Shown: one piece after another, positions 1 through 6,800 of the stretch
Layout: the number at the start of each line of letters is the position of its first letter
Numbering within the stretch: position 1 is the stretch's first letter
NCBI GenBank assembly: GCA_947584775.1
Contig: CANPWT010000026.1
Location: 1 to 14,005, forward strand
Length of the DNA: 14,005 nt
Direction of reading: 5' to 3'
DNA from: an uncultured Clostridia bacterium
GTDB lineage: Bacteria > Bacillota > Clostridia > Christensenellales > UBA1242
Position numbers and translations under genes: made by a program
Notes under the pieces: model-generated
Database searches by the model: none
The model's input: the letters and a program-made list of their open reading frames with translations, nothing else
What the model was told of the DNA's origin: nothing

Positions 1-1
1 T

Positions 2-232
2 GGGCTTGCCTTTAATAAGTTCGGTTGCCATTGAACTTGTTGCAATTGCGCTGCCACAACCAAATGTCATAAACTTAACATCGGTTATAATGTTATCTTT
101 AACTTTGATATACATGCGCATAATGTCCCCGCACTTAGCATTGCCAACTTCGCCAACGCCGTCCGGATTTTCCATTTCCCCAACATTGCGTGGATGACGG
201 AAATGGTCCATAACTTTTTCGCTATATAACAT
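2..232 (-). CDS. nifU: NifU/IscU-type Fe-S cluster assembly scaffold (5' part only)
   Basis: Scaffold on which NifS-derived sulfur and iron are assembled into [2Fe-2S]/[4Fe-4S] clusters in the cytosol. The window edge cuts the gene after 77 codons. The visible N-terminus, starting MLYSEKVMDHFRHPRNVG, carries the family hallmarks GNAKCGDIM (first cluster Cys, C34, with the flanking Asp D36) and FGCGSAIATSSM (second Cys, C59). The third Cys, expected near residue 100-105, lies outside. The ATG at 232 is preceded by an AAAAAGGAGA ribosome binding site and overlaps the last codons of nifS by 11 nt, so the two genes are probably translationally coupled. The GDIM motif and absence of an insertion fit the NifU/IscU type common in Clostridia rather than SufU. 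In Clostridia mnmA often follows, but that cannot be seen here. Confidence 0.95.
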   Translation of the reverse strand, partial: MLYSEKVMDHFRHPRNVGEMENPDGVGEVGNAKCGDIMRMYIKVKDNIITDVKFMTFGCGSAIATSSMATELIKGKP

Positions 233-1406
233 GTTTTTTATCTCCTTTTTCTAAACTGTCCCAAACCGGGCTTATTTTGCGTAAATATTCAACAATTTTT
301 TTAACCTGTTTTATTGTATATTTAATTTGGCCAACTGAATTATCTTCGCCAAGTGTCAGGCGCAAACTGCCGTGTGCCACCTCGTGCGGCAAGCCGATTG
401 CAAGCAAAACATGGCTAGGGTCTAGCGAGCCGGAAGTGCAGGCCGAGCCACTAGATGCGCATATGCCGGCATCGTTTAATAGTAAAAGCAAACTTTCCCC
501 TTCAATGCCTTCAAAGCACATATTAAAATTATTGGCAAGACGGTTTGTTCGGTCGCCATTAATCACCGAGTGTGGGATGGAACTAAGAGAGTCAAACAAC
601 ATATCTCGCATTTTAGCAATTTTTTTGTTTGCGCGTTCCATATTTTTAACCGCATCGGCAAGTGCAACCGCCATGCCCATACATCCTGCCAAATTTTCCG
701 TGCCTGGACGGCGATTTTTTTCCTGCGCGCCACCGTGCATTAAATTTTTTAGCGGAATATTCTTTTTAACATAAAGCGCACCAACCCCTTTTGGCCCGTG
801 GAATTTATGTGCGGACATGGATAGCATGTCTATGTTCATTTTTTCCACATCAACCGGAGTATGGCCAACTGCTTGAACTGCGTCTGTGTGGAAAATTATA
901 TTGTTTTTGCGGCAGATTTTGCCAATTTCTGCAATGGGCTGAATTGTGCCAATCTCGTTGTTGGCAAACATAATGGTTACAAGGCAAGTTTTATCGGTGA
1001 TTGCTTTTTTAAGGTCGCTAACTTTTACAATGCCATTTTTATACACCGGCAAATAACTTACTTCAAACCCCGCCTTTTCCATTTCTTGCAACTTGTTTAA
1101 AACGGCGTGATGCTCAAAAGCAGAAGTAATAATATGGTTTTTGCCCTTAATTTTACCCAACCAACATGCGCTTTCTATTGCCCAATTGTCACTTTCCGTG
1201 CCACCAGAAGTGAAATAAATTTCCTCTGGCTGAGCGTTTATGCTTTTTGCAATCATGGCGCGTGCCTCGTCCAATTTTGTGCGCGCGGTTTGACCAACCG
1301 AGTGCAAACTGCTTGCATTGCCAAAAAATTTATCCAGGTAAGGCATCATTGCCTTTTTAACTTTTTTAGAAACCTTTGTTGTTCCCGCGTTATCTAAATA
1401 TATCAA
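222..1406 (-). CDS. nifS: Cysteine desulfurase, class I NifS/IscS type
   Basis: PLP enzyme that converts L-cysteine to L-alanine and hands persulfide sulfur to the NifU scaffold and probably to tRNA thiolation. The product has 394 residues, normal for the family. Visible motifs are the N-terminal IYLDNAGTT, EHHAV (PLP-stacking His near 99), HTDAVQ (Asp near 175), SAHKFHGPKG (Schiff-base Lys near 201) and the long active-site loop SSGSACTSGS with the persulfide Cys near 323, which marks a class I enzyme. The start is the TTG at 1406: it gives the canonical I-Y-L-D-N beginning and lies 7 nt after a perfect AAGGAG (1414-1419). A longer reading to 1445 is possible but has no family support. The usual LDNAATT is LDNAGTT here. 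The 3' end overlaps nifU by 11 nt. Unusually, about 1 kb of repeats separates it from iscR. Confidence 0.97.
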   Translation of the reverse strand: MIYLDNAGTTKVSKKVKKAMMPYLDKFFGNASSLHSVGQTARTKLDEARAMIAKSINAQPEEIYFTSGGTESDNWAIESACWLGKIKGKNHIITSAFEHHAVLNKLQEMEKAGFEVSYLPVYKNGIVKVSDLKKAITDKTCLVTIMFANNEIGTIQPIAEIGKICRKNNIIFHTDAVQAVGHTPVDVEKMNIDMLSMSAHKFHGPKGVGALYVKKNIPLKNLMHGGAQEKNRRPGTENLAGCMGMAVALADAVKNMERANKKIAKMRDMLFDSLSSIPHSVINGDRTNRLANNFNMCFEGIEGESLLLLLNDAGICASSGSACTSGSLDPSHVLLAIGLPHEVAHGSLRLTLGEDNSVGQIKYTIKQVKKIVEYLRKISPVWDSLEKGDKKHVI

Positions 1407-1413
1407 AATAAAT

Positions 1414-1419
1414 CTCCTT
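1414..1419 (-). promoter_or_regulatory. Ribosome binding site deciding the nifS TTG start
   Basis: Read on the minus strand this is AAGGAG, 7 nt before the TTG at 1406. It supports the shorter NifS with the canonical N-terminus over the in-frame start at 1445. Confidence 0.85.
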
Positions 1420-1464
1420 AATACCTTAAAAATTATTATGTGCAAATTTTTAAAAAAGAAATCC

Positions 1465-1477
1465 TACCTTTAAGGTA
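1465..1477. promoter_or_regulatory. Palindromic operator candidate at the nifS transcription start
   Basis: TACCTTTAAGGTA is a perfect 6-1-6 palindrome placed directly at the predicted +1 of the nifS promoter, where a bound repressor would block initiation. A further half-site, TACCTT on the plus strand, lies at 1422-1427 beside the nifS ribosome binding site. The obvious candidate regulator is the Rrf2/IscR protein encoded at 2422-2835. That assignment is inference from position; no motif database was consulted. Confidence 0.45.
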
Positions 1478-1484
1478 TGAATTA

Positions 1485-1513
1485 AGTTTAACACAATAAA
1501 AATCGTTTGTCAA
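1485..1513 (-). promoter_or_regulatory. Sigma-A-type promoter of nifS-nifU
   Basis: On the minus strand there is a perfect -35 TTGACA (1508-1513), a 17-nt spacer and an extended -10, TGT-TAAACT (hexamer 1485-1490). Transcription should start near 1478, giving a leader of about 70 nt. The promoter lies between the repeat island and nifS, so nifS-nifU can be expressed independently of iscR. Confidence 0.7.
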
Positions 1514-1533
1514 GCGTTCTTATATGTGCTTTT

Positions 1534-1680
1534 GTTATTCCGACTAAACGAAGTGAGTGGAGTGAATCTCCATAGAAATAAGTTAACGCTTGGGACGAAA
1601 AATATCTTTGCGCTTTATATCATAAAGAGATACACTCGACTCGGACAAGTCCTCCCTCGGTATGACAGCGTCACAAACGG
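1534..1680. repeat. 147-bp repeat with inverted ends, copy 1
   Basis: Matches 1808-1954 over 147 positions without gaps and with four differences that I counted. It begins GTTATTCCGA and contains the inverted TCGGTATGAC at 1657-1666. It continues without a break into the first copy of the 100-bp repeat. Confidence 0.9.
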
Positions 1681-1766
1681 TGCTTTTACTCATTTACTCC
1701 AAGTATTCGTAAATTACACCATATGCAGTAGGAGCGATTTCCATCATACAATTGCTTGTTTGTTCC
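1668..1766. repeat. 100-bp repeat, copy 1
   Basis: Starts GCGTCACAAACGG and ends TTTGTTCC. It matches 2157-2256 with four substitutions and one single-base indel. It is fused to the 3' end of the first 147-bp unit. The corresponding stretch after the second 147-bp unit is an internally deleted remnant (1945-1993). Confidence 0.85.
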
Positions 1767-1807
1767 TTATTCTCACTTCAAAGCAAGTTTTTGTGGAAGC
1801 CCTTTTT

Positions 1808-1954
1808 GTCATTCCGACTAAGCGAAGTGAGTGGAGTGAATCTCCATAGAAATAAGTTAACGCTTGGAACGAAAAATATCTTTGCGCTTTATATCATAAA
1901 GAGATACACTCGACTCGGACAAGTCCTCCCTCGGTATGACAGAGTCACAAACGG
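1808..1954. repeat. 147-bp repeat with inverted ends, copy 2
   Basis: The terminal arms GTCATTCCGA (1808-1817) and TCGGTATGAC (1931-1940) are inverted with two mismatches. A second inner pair, 1829-1844 with 1901-1916, is inverted with two mismatches over 16 bp. An apical hairpin (1887-1892 with 1896-1901) lies between them. The unit therefore folds as one long imperfect hairpin, as in MITE- or REP-like elements. Its frame-translation contains IPTKRSEWSES, a sequence I recall as a recurring spurious protein in gut Clostridia genomes. Confidence 0.9.
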
Positions 1955-2011
1955 CATTCTTGCTTATTTGTTCCAAGCATTCACAAGTTAGGCCATTTTC
2001 TAATTAAAAAG

Positions 2012-2066
2012 ACCTTATGGGGTAGGAGAATAAATCAACCTTGCAGGAAAAGGAGAAAGAGGGAAA
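2012..2066. repeat. Purine-rich 55-bp repeat, copy 1
   Basis: Starts ACCTTATGGGGTAGGAG and carries the core TTGCAGGAAAAGG (2041-2053). It matches 2102-2156 with about eight differences. Its 3' half plus the following AACACTAGGTTG also matches 2371-2407 with a single difference over 37 bp. Confidence 0.8.
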
Positions 2067-2101
2067 ACACTAGGTTGCCTCTGAATTATATTAAAATTTT
2101 A

Positions 2102-2156
2102 ACCTTATGTAGTAAGAGAATAAATCAACCTTGCAGGAAAAAGGGTGAGGGGGAAA
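2102..2156. repeat. Purine-rich 55-bp repeat, copy 2
   Basis: Direct repeat of 2012-2066, 90 bp downstream of it. The 18-bp sequence at 2086-2103 that joins the two copies recurs at 2352-2369 in front of the third, partial copy. Confidence 0.8.
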
Positions 2157-2256
2157 GCGTCACATACGGTGCTTTTACTCATTTACTCCAAGTATTCGTA
2201 AATTACACCATATGGAGTAGGAGCGATTTCCCTCATACAAGTTGCTTATTTGTTCC
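2157..2256. repeat. 100-bp repeat, copy 2
   Basis: Second copy of the unit at 1668-1766, here preceded by the purine-rich repeat instead of the 147-bp unit. The change of neighbour shows that the pieces have been shuffled. Confidence 0.85.
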
Positions 2257-2296
2257 AAGTATTCACAAATCGCGCCTTCACTTGTTTGCTCCTTTC

Positions 2297-2345
2297 CCCC
2301 GCTGCGCAGTAAATACTTGCGGGGACCCATTAATTTAGGTCTCCC
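2297..2345. repeat. GC-rich hairpin repeat element
   Basis: CCCCGC (2297-2302) pairs with GCGGGG (2319-2324) around a loop containing the palindrome TGCGCA. An overlapping inverted pair, GGGACC (2322-2327) with GGTCTCCC (2338-2345), has one bulge. The local GC content is far above its surroundings. It resembles the palindromic intergenic repeats of many gut Clostridia, but only one copy is visible here. Confidence 0.5.
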
Positions 2346-2351
2346 TCTTGT

Positions 2352-2416
2352 TTATATTAAAATTTTAACTTTGCAGGAAAAGGAGTAAGAGGGAAAACAC
2401 TAGGTTGTCCCTCTTA
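2352..2416. repeat. Purine-rich repeat, partial copy 3, with a perfect 9-bp hairpin
   Basis: Positions 2352-2369 repeat 2086-2103, and 2371-2407 repeat 2041-2077. TAAGAGGGA (2386-2394) pairs perfectly with TCCCTCTTA (2408-2416) around a 13-nt loop. It begins 5 nt after the iscR stop codon, so it could act as a weak terminator or a 3'-end stabiliser for that mRNA. There is no clean T-run, so termination is uncertain. Confidence 0.65.
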
Positions 2417-2421
2417 ATTGC

Positions 2422-2835
2422 TTATTTACATTTTGGTTTTGAAGTGGTTAAAAGGTCTTTTAGTGTGATGTGGTTTAAATAATTTTTAATCATGTTGCTC
2501 AATTTGGACCAAACCATGGCGGTTTCGCATTTATTTATGCTTGGGCAGTTTTCGTCCTTAGTGCAGCCGGCAATGGTGGTGTTTTCGTTAACCGCGTCCA
2601 AAATTTGGGCAACGGAAATTTTTTTGGTTGGTTGTTTAAGGCGATACCCGCCCATAGCGCCTCGCATACTTTCCAACAGGTCGGCTTTAACAAGCATAGA
2701 AATAATTTTTTCTAAATATTTGTTAGAAATCTCCTCCCTAGATGCAATTTCGCTAATTGGCACAAATTCGTTATTATGTTGGGCAATGTCCACCATTATG
2801 CGGACGGCGTGCCTGCCCTTTGTTGTAATTTCCAT
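2422..2835 (-). CDS. iscR: Rrf2-family Fe-S-sensing transcriptional regulator, IscR-like
   Basis: Probable regulator of the neighbouring Fe-S assembly genes. The 137-residue product has the Rrf2 winged-helix N-terminus (ITTKGRHAVRIMVDIA; ISEIASREEISNKYLEKI as the recognition region; MRGAMGGYRLKQP as the wing) and a C-terminal dimerisation helix. Three cysteines, C91, C97 and C103, are spaced C-x5-C-x5-C as in the [2Fe-2S] site of IscR, so cluster sensing is likely and a CymR-type (cysteine-free) role is unlikely. The ATG at 2835 gives the family's usual N-terminus. It has no ribosome binding site and sits 6 nt after a TATAAT box, so the mRNA is probably leaderless. A TTG at 2853 in the same frame lies upstream of the -10 box and is rejected. 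nifS lies downstream beyond the repeat island. Confidence 0.93.
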   Translation of the reverse strand: MEITTKGRHAVRIMVDIAQHNNEFVPISEIASREEISNKYLEKIISMLVKADLLESMRGAMGGYRLKQPTKKISVAQILDAVNENTTIAGCTKDENCPSINKCETAMVWSKLSNMIKNYLNHITLKDLLTTSKPKCK

Positions 2836-2841
2836 AAAATT

Positions 2842-2870
2842 ATTATAGCACAAATTTTTTGTTGTGTACA
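2842..2870 (-). promoter_or_regulatory. Extended -10 promoter of iscR, leaderless start
   Basis: On the minus strand there is -35 TGTACA (2865-2870), a 17-nt spacer and an extended -10, TGC-TATAAT (hexamer 2842-2847). The initiation point about 7 nt downstream coincides with the A of the iscR ATG at 2835. An inverted pair, CACAA (2849-2853) and TTGTG (2862-2866), lies in the spacer and could be an autoregulatory site. That last point is weak. Confidence 0.6.
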
Positions 2871-2877
2871 GTTTTAT

Positions 2878-2914
2878 AAAAAAATAAGTTTAACTTGCAA
2901 AGAAATTAAACTTA
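2878..2914 (-). terminator. Intrinsic terminator of the PRC-barrel gene
   Basis: On the minus strand TAAGTTTAA (2906-2914) pairs perfectly with TTAAACTTA (2885-2893) around a 12-nt loop, followed by seven T residues (2878-2884). The stem is AT-rich, so strength is moderate. It separates the PRC-barrel transcript from iscR, whose -35 box begins just downstream. Confidence 0.6.
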
Positions 2915-2984
2915 AATTTTGTTATTGTCCGTTTTACAATTAATAACAAAAAAATTTTATAATTTTGCCCGCTTTTTTATTGGC

Positions 2985-3704
2985 TTATTTTAAATATAAC
3001 ATAAGTTCACGCAGTTTGCCAAAGCGATTAATTTCCTTTAAATTCTTTTTGGTTACTGTGCCTTTTGCCTTAATTAAAAGTTCGTTGTTAAAATTGTAAA
3101 TATCTTTTAAACAAATTCTGCCAAGCAAAAAATCTGCATTTTGAAGTTGTGTTTCAACCGGTACGGCAGGGGTGTTGGTCTGTGGCTCAACCGGCAAAAT
3201 TTTTGCAATTTGAACATCTTCCGACTTGTAAATTTTAGGTGTTTTGTGTGGTGAAAATTTTTTAACATCCACGTTGGTAGATTTATCGTAAAAAATTATT
3301 GTGTTTTTGCCAAAACTTGCAATTGTGGACGAATCTAATGTGGAGTTGTTGTCTAGGGTTAATTTTAAAACATTAAATTTATCGTCCAAACAAATATCGT
3401 CCACCACGCCAAGATATTCGCCCGTTATTGTGTACGCTTTTGCGCCAATTGGGCAAAGGGCAAAAAGGCTTTCTTCCACCTTTAAACTTACTGCCTGGTT
3501 GTTTTTAACAGTGATGGCGTTTTTGCCCACATGATAAATGTTTTTGCTGTTTAAATTTAGGCGGGCATCGTTTTCGTTTATAAGTTCAATTTCCGATAAC
3601 TTTTTTAACTTTTTATCGAAATACAAACGCTCCACCACGCCAAGCAATTCGCCCTCGTAAAGGCTTAACACATTTAATGAAAATAAATCCTTACAACTAT
3701 ACAT
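2985..3704 (-). CDS. PRC-barrel domain protein with two barrel repeats
   Basis: Soluble protein of 239 residues without signal peptide or membrane segment. Two copies of the PRC-barrel pattern can be aligned by eye: residues 10-75 (EGELLGVVERLYFDKKLKKL) and 85-140 (GEYLGVVDDICLDDKFNVL). A Pro/Thr-rich linker (about 165-187) leads to a third, related C-terminal stretch (190-239, LGRICLKDIYNFNNELLIKA). PRC barrels mediate protein or RNA contacts in proteins such as RimM and small Clostridia proteins; the partner here is unknown. The ATG at 3704 has AGAGGT upstream. Proteins of this kind occur near iscR-nifS-nifU-mnmA in Clostridia, as I recall, so a link to Fe-S or tRNA modification is possible but unproven. 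It has its own terminator and is not in an operon with iscR. Confidence 0.8.
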   Translation of the reverse strand: MYSCKDLFSLNVLSLYEGELLGVVERLYFDKKLKKLSEIELINENDARLNLNSKNIYHVGKNAITVKNNQAVSLKVEESLFALCPIGAKAYTITGEYLGVVDDICLDDKFNVLKLTLDNNSTLDSSTIASFGKNTIIFYDKSTNVDVKKFSPHKTPKIYKSEDVQIAKILPVEPQTNTPAVPVETQLQNADFLLGRICLKDIYNFNNELLIKAKGTVTKKNLKEINRFGKLRELMLYLK

Positions 3705-3755
3705 AATTTACCTCTACTTTAATTTATGATGTTAAATTTTCAATATGAATTTTTT

Positions 3756-3784
3756 AAAATAATATTAATATTGAAATTTGTCTA
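3756..3784 (-). promoter_or_regulatory. Candidate promoter of the PRC-barrel gene
   Basis: On the minus strand TAGACA (3779-3784), a 17-nt spacer and TATTTT (3756-3761) would start transcription near 3749, with a leader of about 45 nt. It lies back to back with the rightward promoter at 3791. The region is very AT-rich, so chance matches are easy. Confidence 0.35.
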
Positions 3785-3790
3785 ATTTGT

Positions 3791-3819
3791 TTGATTTATG
3801 TAAAATATTTGGGTATAAT
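3791..3819 (+). promoter_or_regulatory. Promoter of the lipoprotein-ger operon
   Basis: TTGATT (3791-3796), a 17-nt spacer and a perfect TATAAT (3814-3819) predict a start near 3826, at the AAGGGG ribosome binding site (3826-3831). The leader is therefore only about 10 nt. The same -10 also reads GGGTATAAT, which fits the forespore sigma-F form GGnnAnAnT, but no convincing matching -35 was found. Sigma-A use is the simpler reading. Confidence 0.55.
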
Positions 3820-3835
3820 AAACGTAAGGGGTAAT

Positions 3836-6800
3836 ATGAAAAAGATTTTTTTGTTTTTGTTTAGTTTAATGCTGCCACTTATTTTTGTTGGTTGTGCAGA
3901 CCAAAACAAATTGTCTGCCCCAAGCAATTTTAATGTGGCGTCAAATGGTATTGTCCGCTTTGAACAAGTGCCAAACGCCAACAGTTACACATTAAATGTA
4001 AACGACAATGAATATAAATTTGATTTATCTAGCCGTGGGGTTAGCATAAACACACAAAATAATAAAAATGTTGTATCTTTTGATGCAGGCAGGTTTTTTG
4101 AATTGGGTCAAACTTACAATGTAAAAATTAAAGCCAACAATTCAGAACTTGGGGACAGTGCATACACCACCAACCTTACGTACACTCACACAATAACGCT
4201 TTCCACGCCAGGCAATGTAAAAATAGAGGGCGAAACTTTAACCTGGGACGCGGTGGAAAACGCAACGGCGTACATGGTTAAAATGCACTCTTTGTTGCTT
4301 CCAAGCGGGCAACCTCCCGTTTACACATTTGAAACAAATAGTTTTAATTTTTCAACAATAATTTCAAATGCGGGCGAGTATAGTTTTAGCGTGTGCGCAA
4401 TCAGCAACAACAATTTTTACTTAGATAGCCCATATTCCGCGCTTATAACATATTCAGCAACAAGGCAGTTGAACACCCCTCAAAATGGCTATATTTACAA
4501 AGAAAATGGTCAGTTGCATTTAGTTACTGTGCTAGATGTGGATGCGGATTTTGTAAAAGTTGAAATTTCACCATTTAGCCGCGGGACAAATGTTGACGCG
4601 GATTTTGTTAGCCGCGATTGTAACCTAGTTGAAATAAATTTAAACGAGATGTTTAAACAGGAAATTTTAAGCGGACAACTGAATTTTGCGGATGAAAATC
4701 AGTTAAAATTTGTTGTAAGCAGCGCAAATGAAAACAACTTAAATTTATTAACTTCCAATAGGGCAGAAATTTTATTTCAAAACAATTTCATTTTGCCTAG
4801 CCCGGTTTTAACAATGCAGCAAAATAGCGCATTAAACAAAAAAGTGTTAAGTTGGGGCAGGGTGGCCGGCGCAACAAGTTACACTTTGGTGCTAATTAAA
4901 GACGGGGTAAAAACAACTTTAACCCTAACAAGCCAAGAAACAAATTTTGTGTTAGAGCAAGAGATAGATTTTGCCTACATTTATGCAAACGGCTACAACA
5001 ACATTTTAACTTCGCCAATAAGCAATGTTGTAACCAACAGCAGCGCCACACTTGGCGACTTAAATTTTAGGTTGGAAAACAATTCCCTTACCTGGAACGA
5101 TTTTGGGGACGCAACTTACATTTTAGAAATTGCAAATCAAAAGCACGAGTTAAAAACAAATCAATTTGATTTATTAAGTTTGACAGCGGTGGAAAAAAGC
5201 GCAACGCTCACCGTGTTAAAAAAGAACTATCAGGCAAAAACGCAAACATTAAGTTTAAATTACAACAAAAAATTGGCTTCGCCATCTGGGTTAAATTTTG
5301 TTTCGCAATATAGTTTAAATTTTGCTTCCAACCCATTTGCGATTGGCTATAAAATATATTTAACAGATAAAAGCGGAAATCAATCTGCAATCAATGAAAT
5401 TTTTACAACCAACACAATAGATTTATCTAGTTACATAATAAAACAAGGCGAATACAGCAGTTATGTTGTGGAAGTGCAGGCAATAGCCCCTATAGGCAGC
5501 GGGTATTTAGATAGTGAGATTACAACCAGCCGGTTAGAAGTTACACATTACAAGGTGTTGGACGAGCCTCAGTTTGATAACGAGCCGGTGTATTTGGACG
5601 CAAATGGAAATTATTATTTATCGTTTAGGGCGGTTAACGGCGCGTATGAATATGAAATTTTAATTAACAACAACTTAATTGCAACCATATTAGCAGATAG
5701 TCGCGCGCAATATGTTATTAACATTAGCGAATATTTAACCGAGGCAAACAGTTACAACATTGTTGTGCGTGCCAAAGGTGAGCCAAACAGCGAAGTAAAA
5801 CCTAGCCAAAGCGAATATAAATGCGTTATAAACAAACAACTTAGCACGGTTACAAACATTGTGGTTACGGAAAGGGACGGCATTTATACTTTGTCGTTCA
5901 CACAGGTGGAAAATGCGCGCGCTTACCAAGTTAAAATTGTTAAAATAAACGATAGTTCGTACGATGAATATTTGGCAAGCATTGGCCTTAGCAACAACTT
6001 TACCGTGTATGGCGCAATCAACATTACCGACTATGTAACCCAAGCGGGCGAATACGATATATTTATAACCGCCCTGGCAAGCACAAACGGCTATTATACC
6101 GATTCTGCCATGAGCGATGAATATGCGGTTGTAAACAAACTTTCCACCCTAAAAGTGCCAACGGGCACGGGCGTGGACGGAAGTTTTGAACTTAACAAAA
6201 TTAACAAGGAAATTATTGTCGTTAGTTGGATGGGGGACGAAAACGCCGACTATTATTTAGTAAAAGTTGTCAACCCATTTGGCGATGTTAAAGAATTTAG
6301 AACAACAAATAACATTGAAGAATTAAATGTTTCATCCTTCTTCACGGTGGAGGGCAGATACCAAATTGCGGTTAAAGCAATGGTTAACCCAACCGGGGAC
6401 AATGCAAAAACTTTTGTATCTTCGCGTTATAGCGATATTACCGCATACCGATATAATTACGAACAAGAATTTGATTTTGAAAGATACTCAATTTCGTGGG
6501 GCGGAAAATTATACAATTATAAAATAGAAAACATTAATCAATTAACCGCGCAACTTTGGAATTATTATTTGTTTAACGATGTTGAAAGGCTAAGTTTAAT
6601 TGTTCCAACAAGTGCAGACAAAAATTTAAGGCAGACCATAACCGCGCTGGCAGATGAGTGCTCGGCAATTAAAATGCACAATTTTGCCCAAGATAGCGAG
6701 TGGCTAAACCTTACCCGAGTTGAATCAACCGCAAGTGACCTAGACTTGTTTAAATATTTGGTTAAAACCATTTTAAATTGCTACCCAGACCTTGCCGTGT

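Larger units (their letters stand above)
1534..2416. repeat. Intergenic island of nested short interspersed repeats
   Basis: The non-coding gap of about 1 kb between iscR and nifS is mostly repeats. It holds two copies of a 147-bp unit (1534-1680, 1808-1954), two copies of a 100-bp unit (1668-1766, 2157-2256), three related units around TTGCAGGAAAAGG (2012-2066, 2102-2156, 2371-2407), and a GC-rich hairpin near 2297-2324. A degenerate motif of about 30-35 bp, TTGTTCCAAGTATTCACAAA, recurs in variants around 1690-1719, 1962-1993, 2181-2209 and 2243-2275. Short open frames occur here, but they only translate the repeats and have no ribosome binding sites. The arrangement looks like repeated insertion, duplication and partial deletion of small non-autonomous elements. 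No transposase is present. Confidence 0.85.

Noticed and set aside
277..1397. Rightward open frames opposite nifS
   Set aside because: nifS has full family motifs over its whole length; the opposite frames are shadows without recognisable protein features.
1526..2338. Three rightward open frames (1526-1849, 1752-1991, 2075-2338) as small genes
   Set aside because: They translate the nucleotide repeats, so two of them share nearly identical peptides. They lack ribosome binding sites, and sequences such as IPTKRSEWSES are typical of spurious repeat translations.
2012..2407. CRISPR array
   Set aside because: The repeats are of unequal length, irregularly spaced and mutated, with no uniform spacers and no cas genes.
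2833..2853. iscR start at the TTG at 2853
   Set aside because: It lies upstream of the -10 box, has no ribosome binding site and adds residues (MCYNNF) not seen in the Rrf2 family start.
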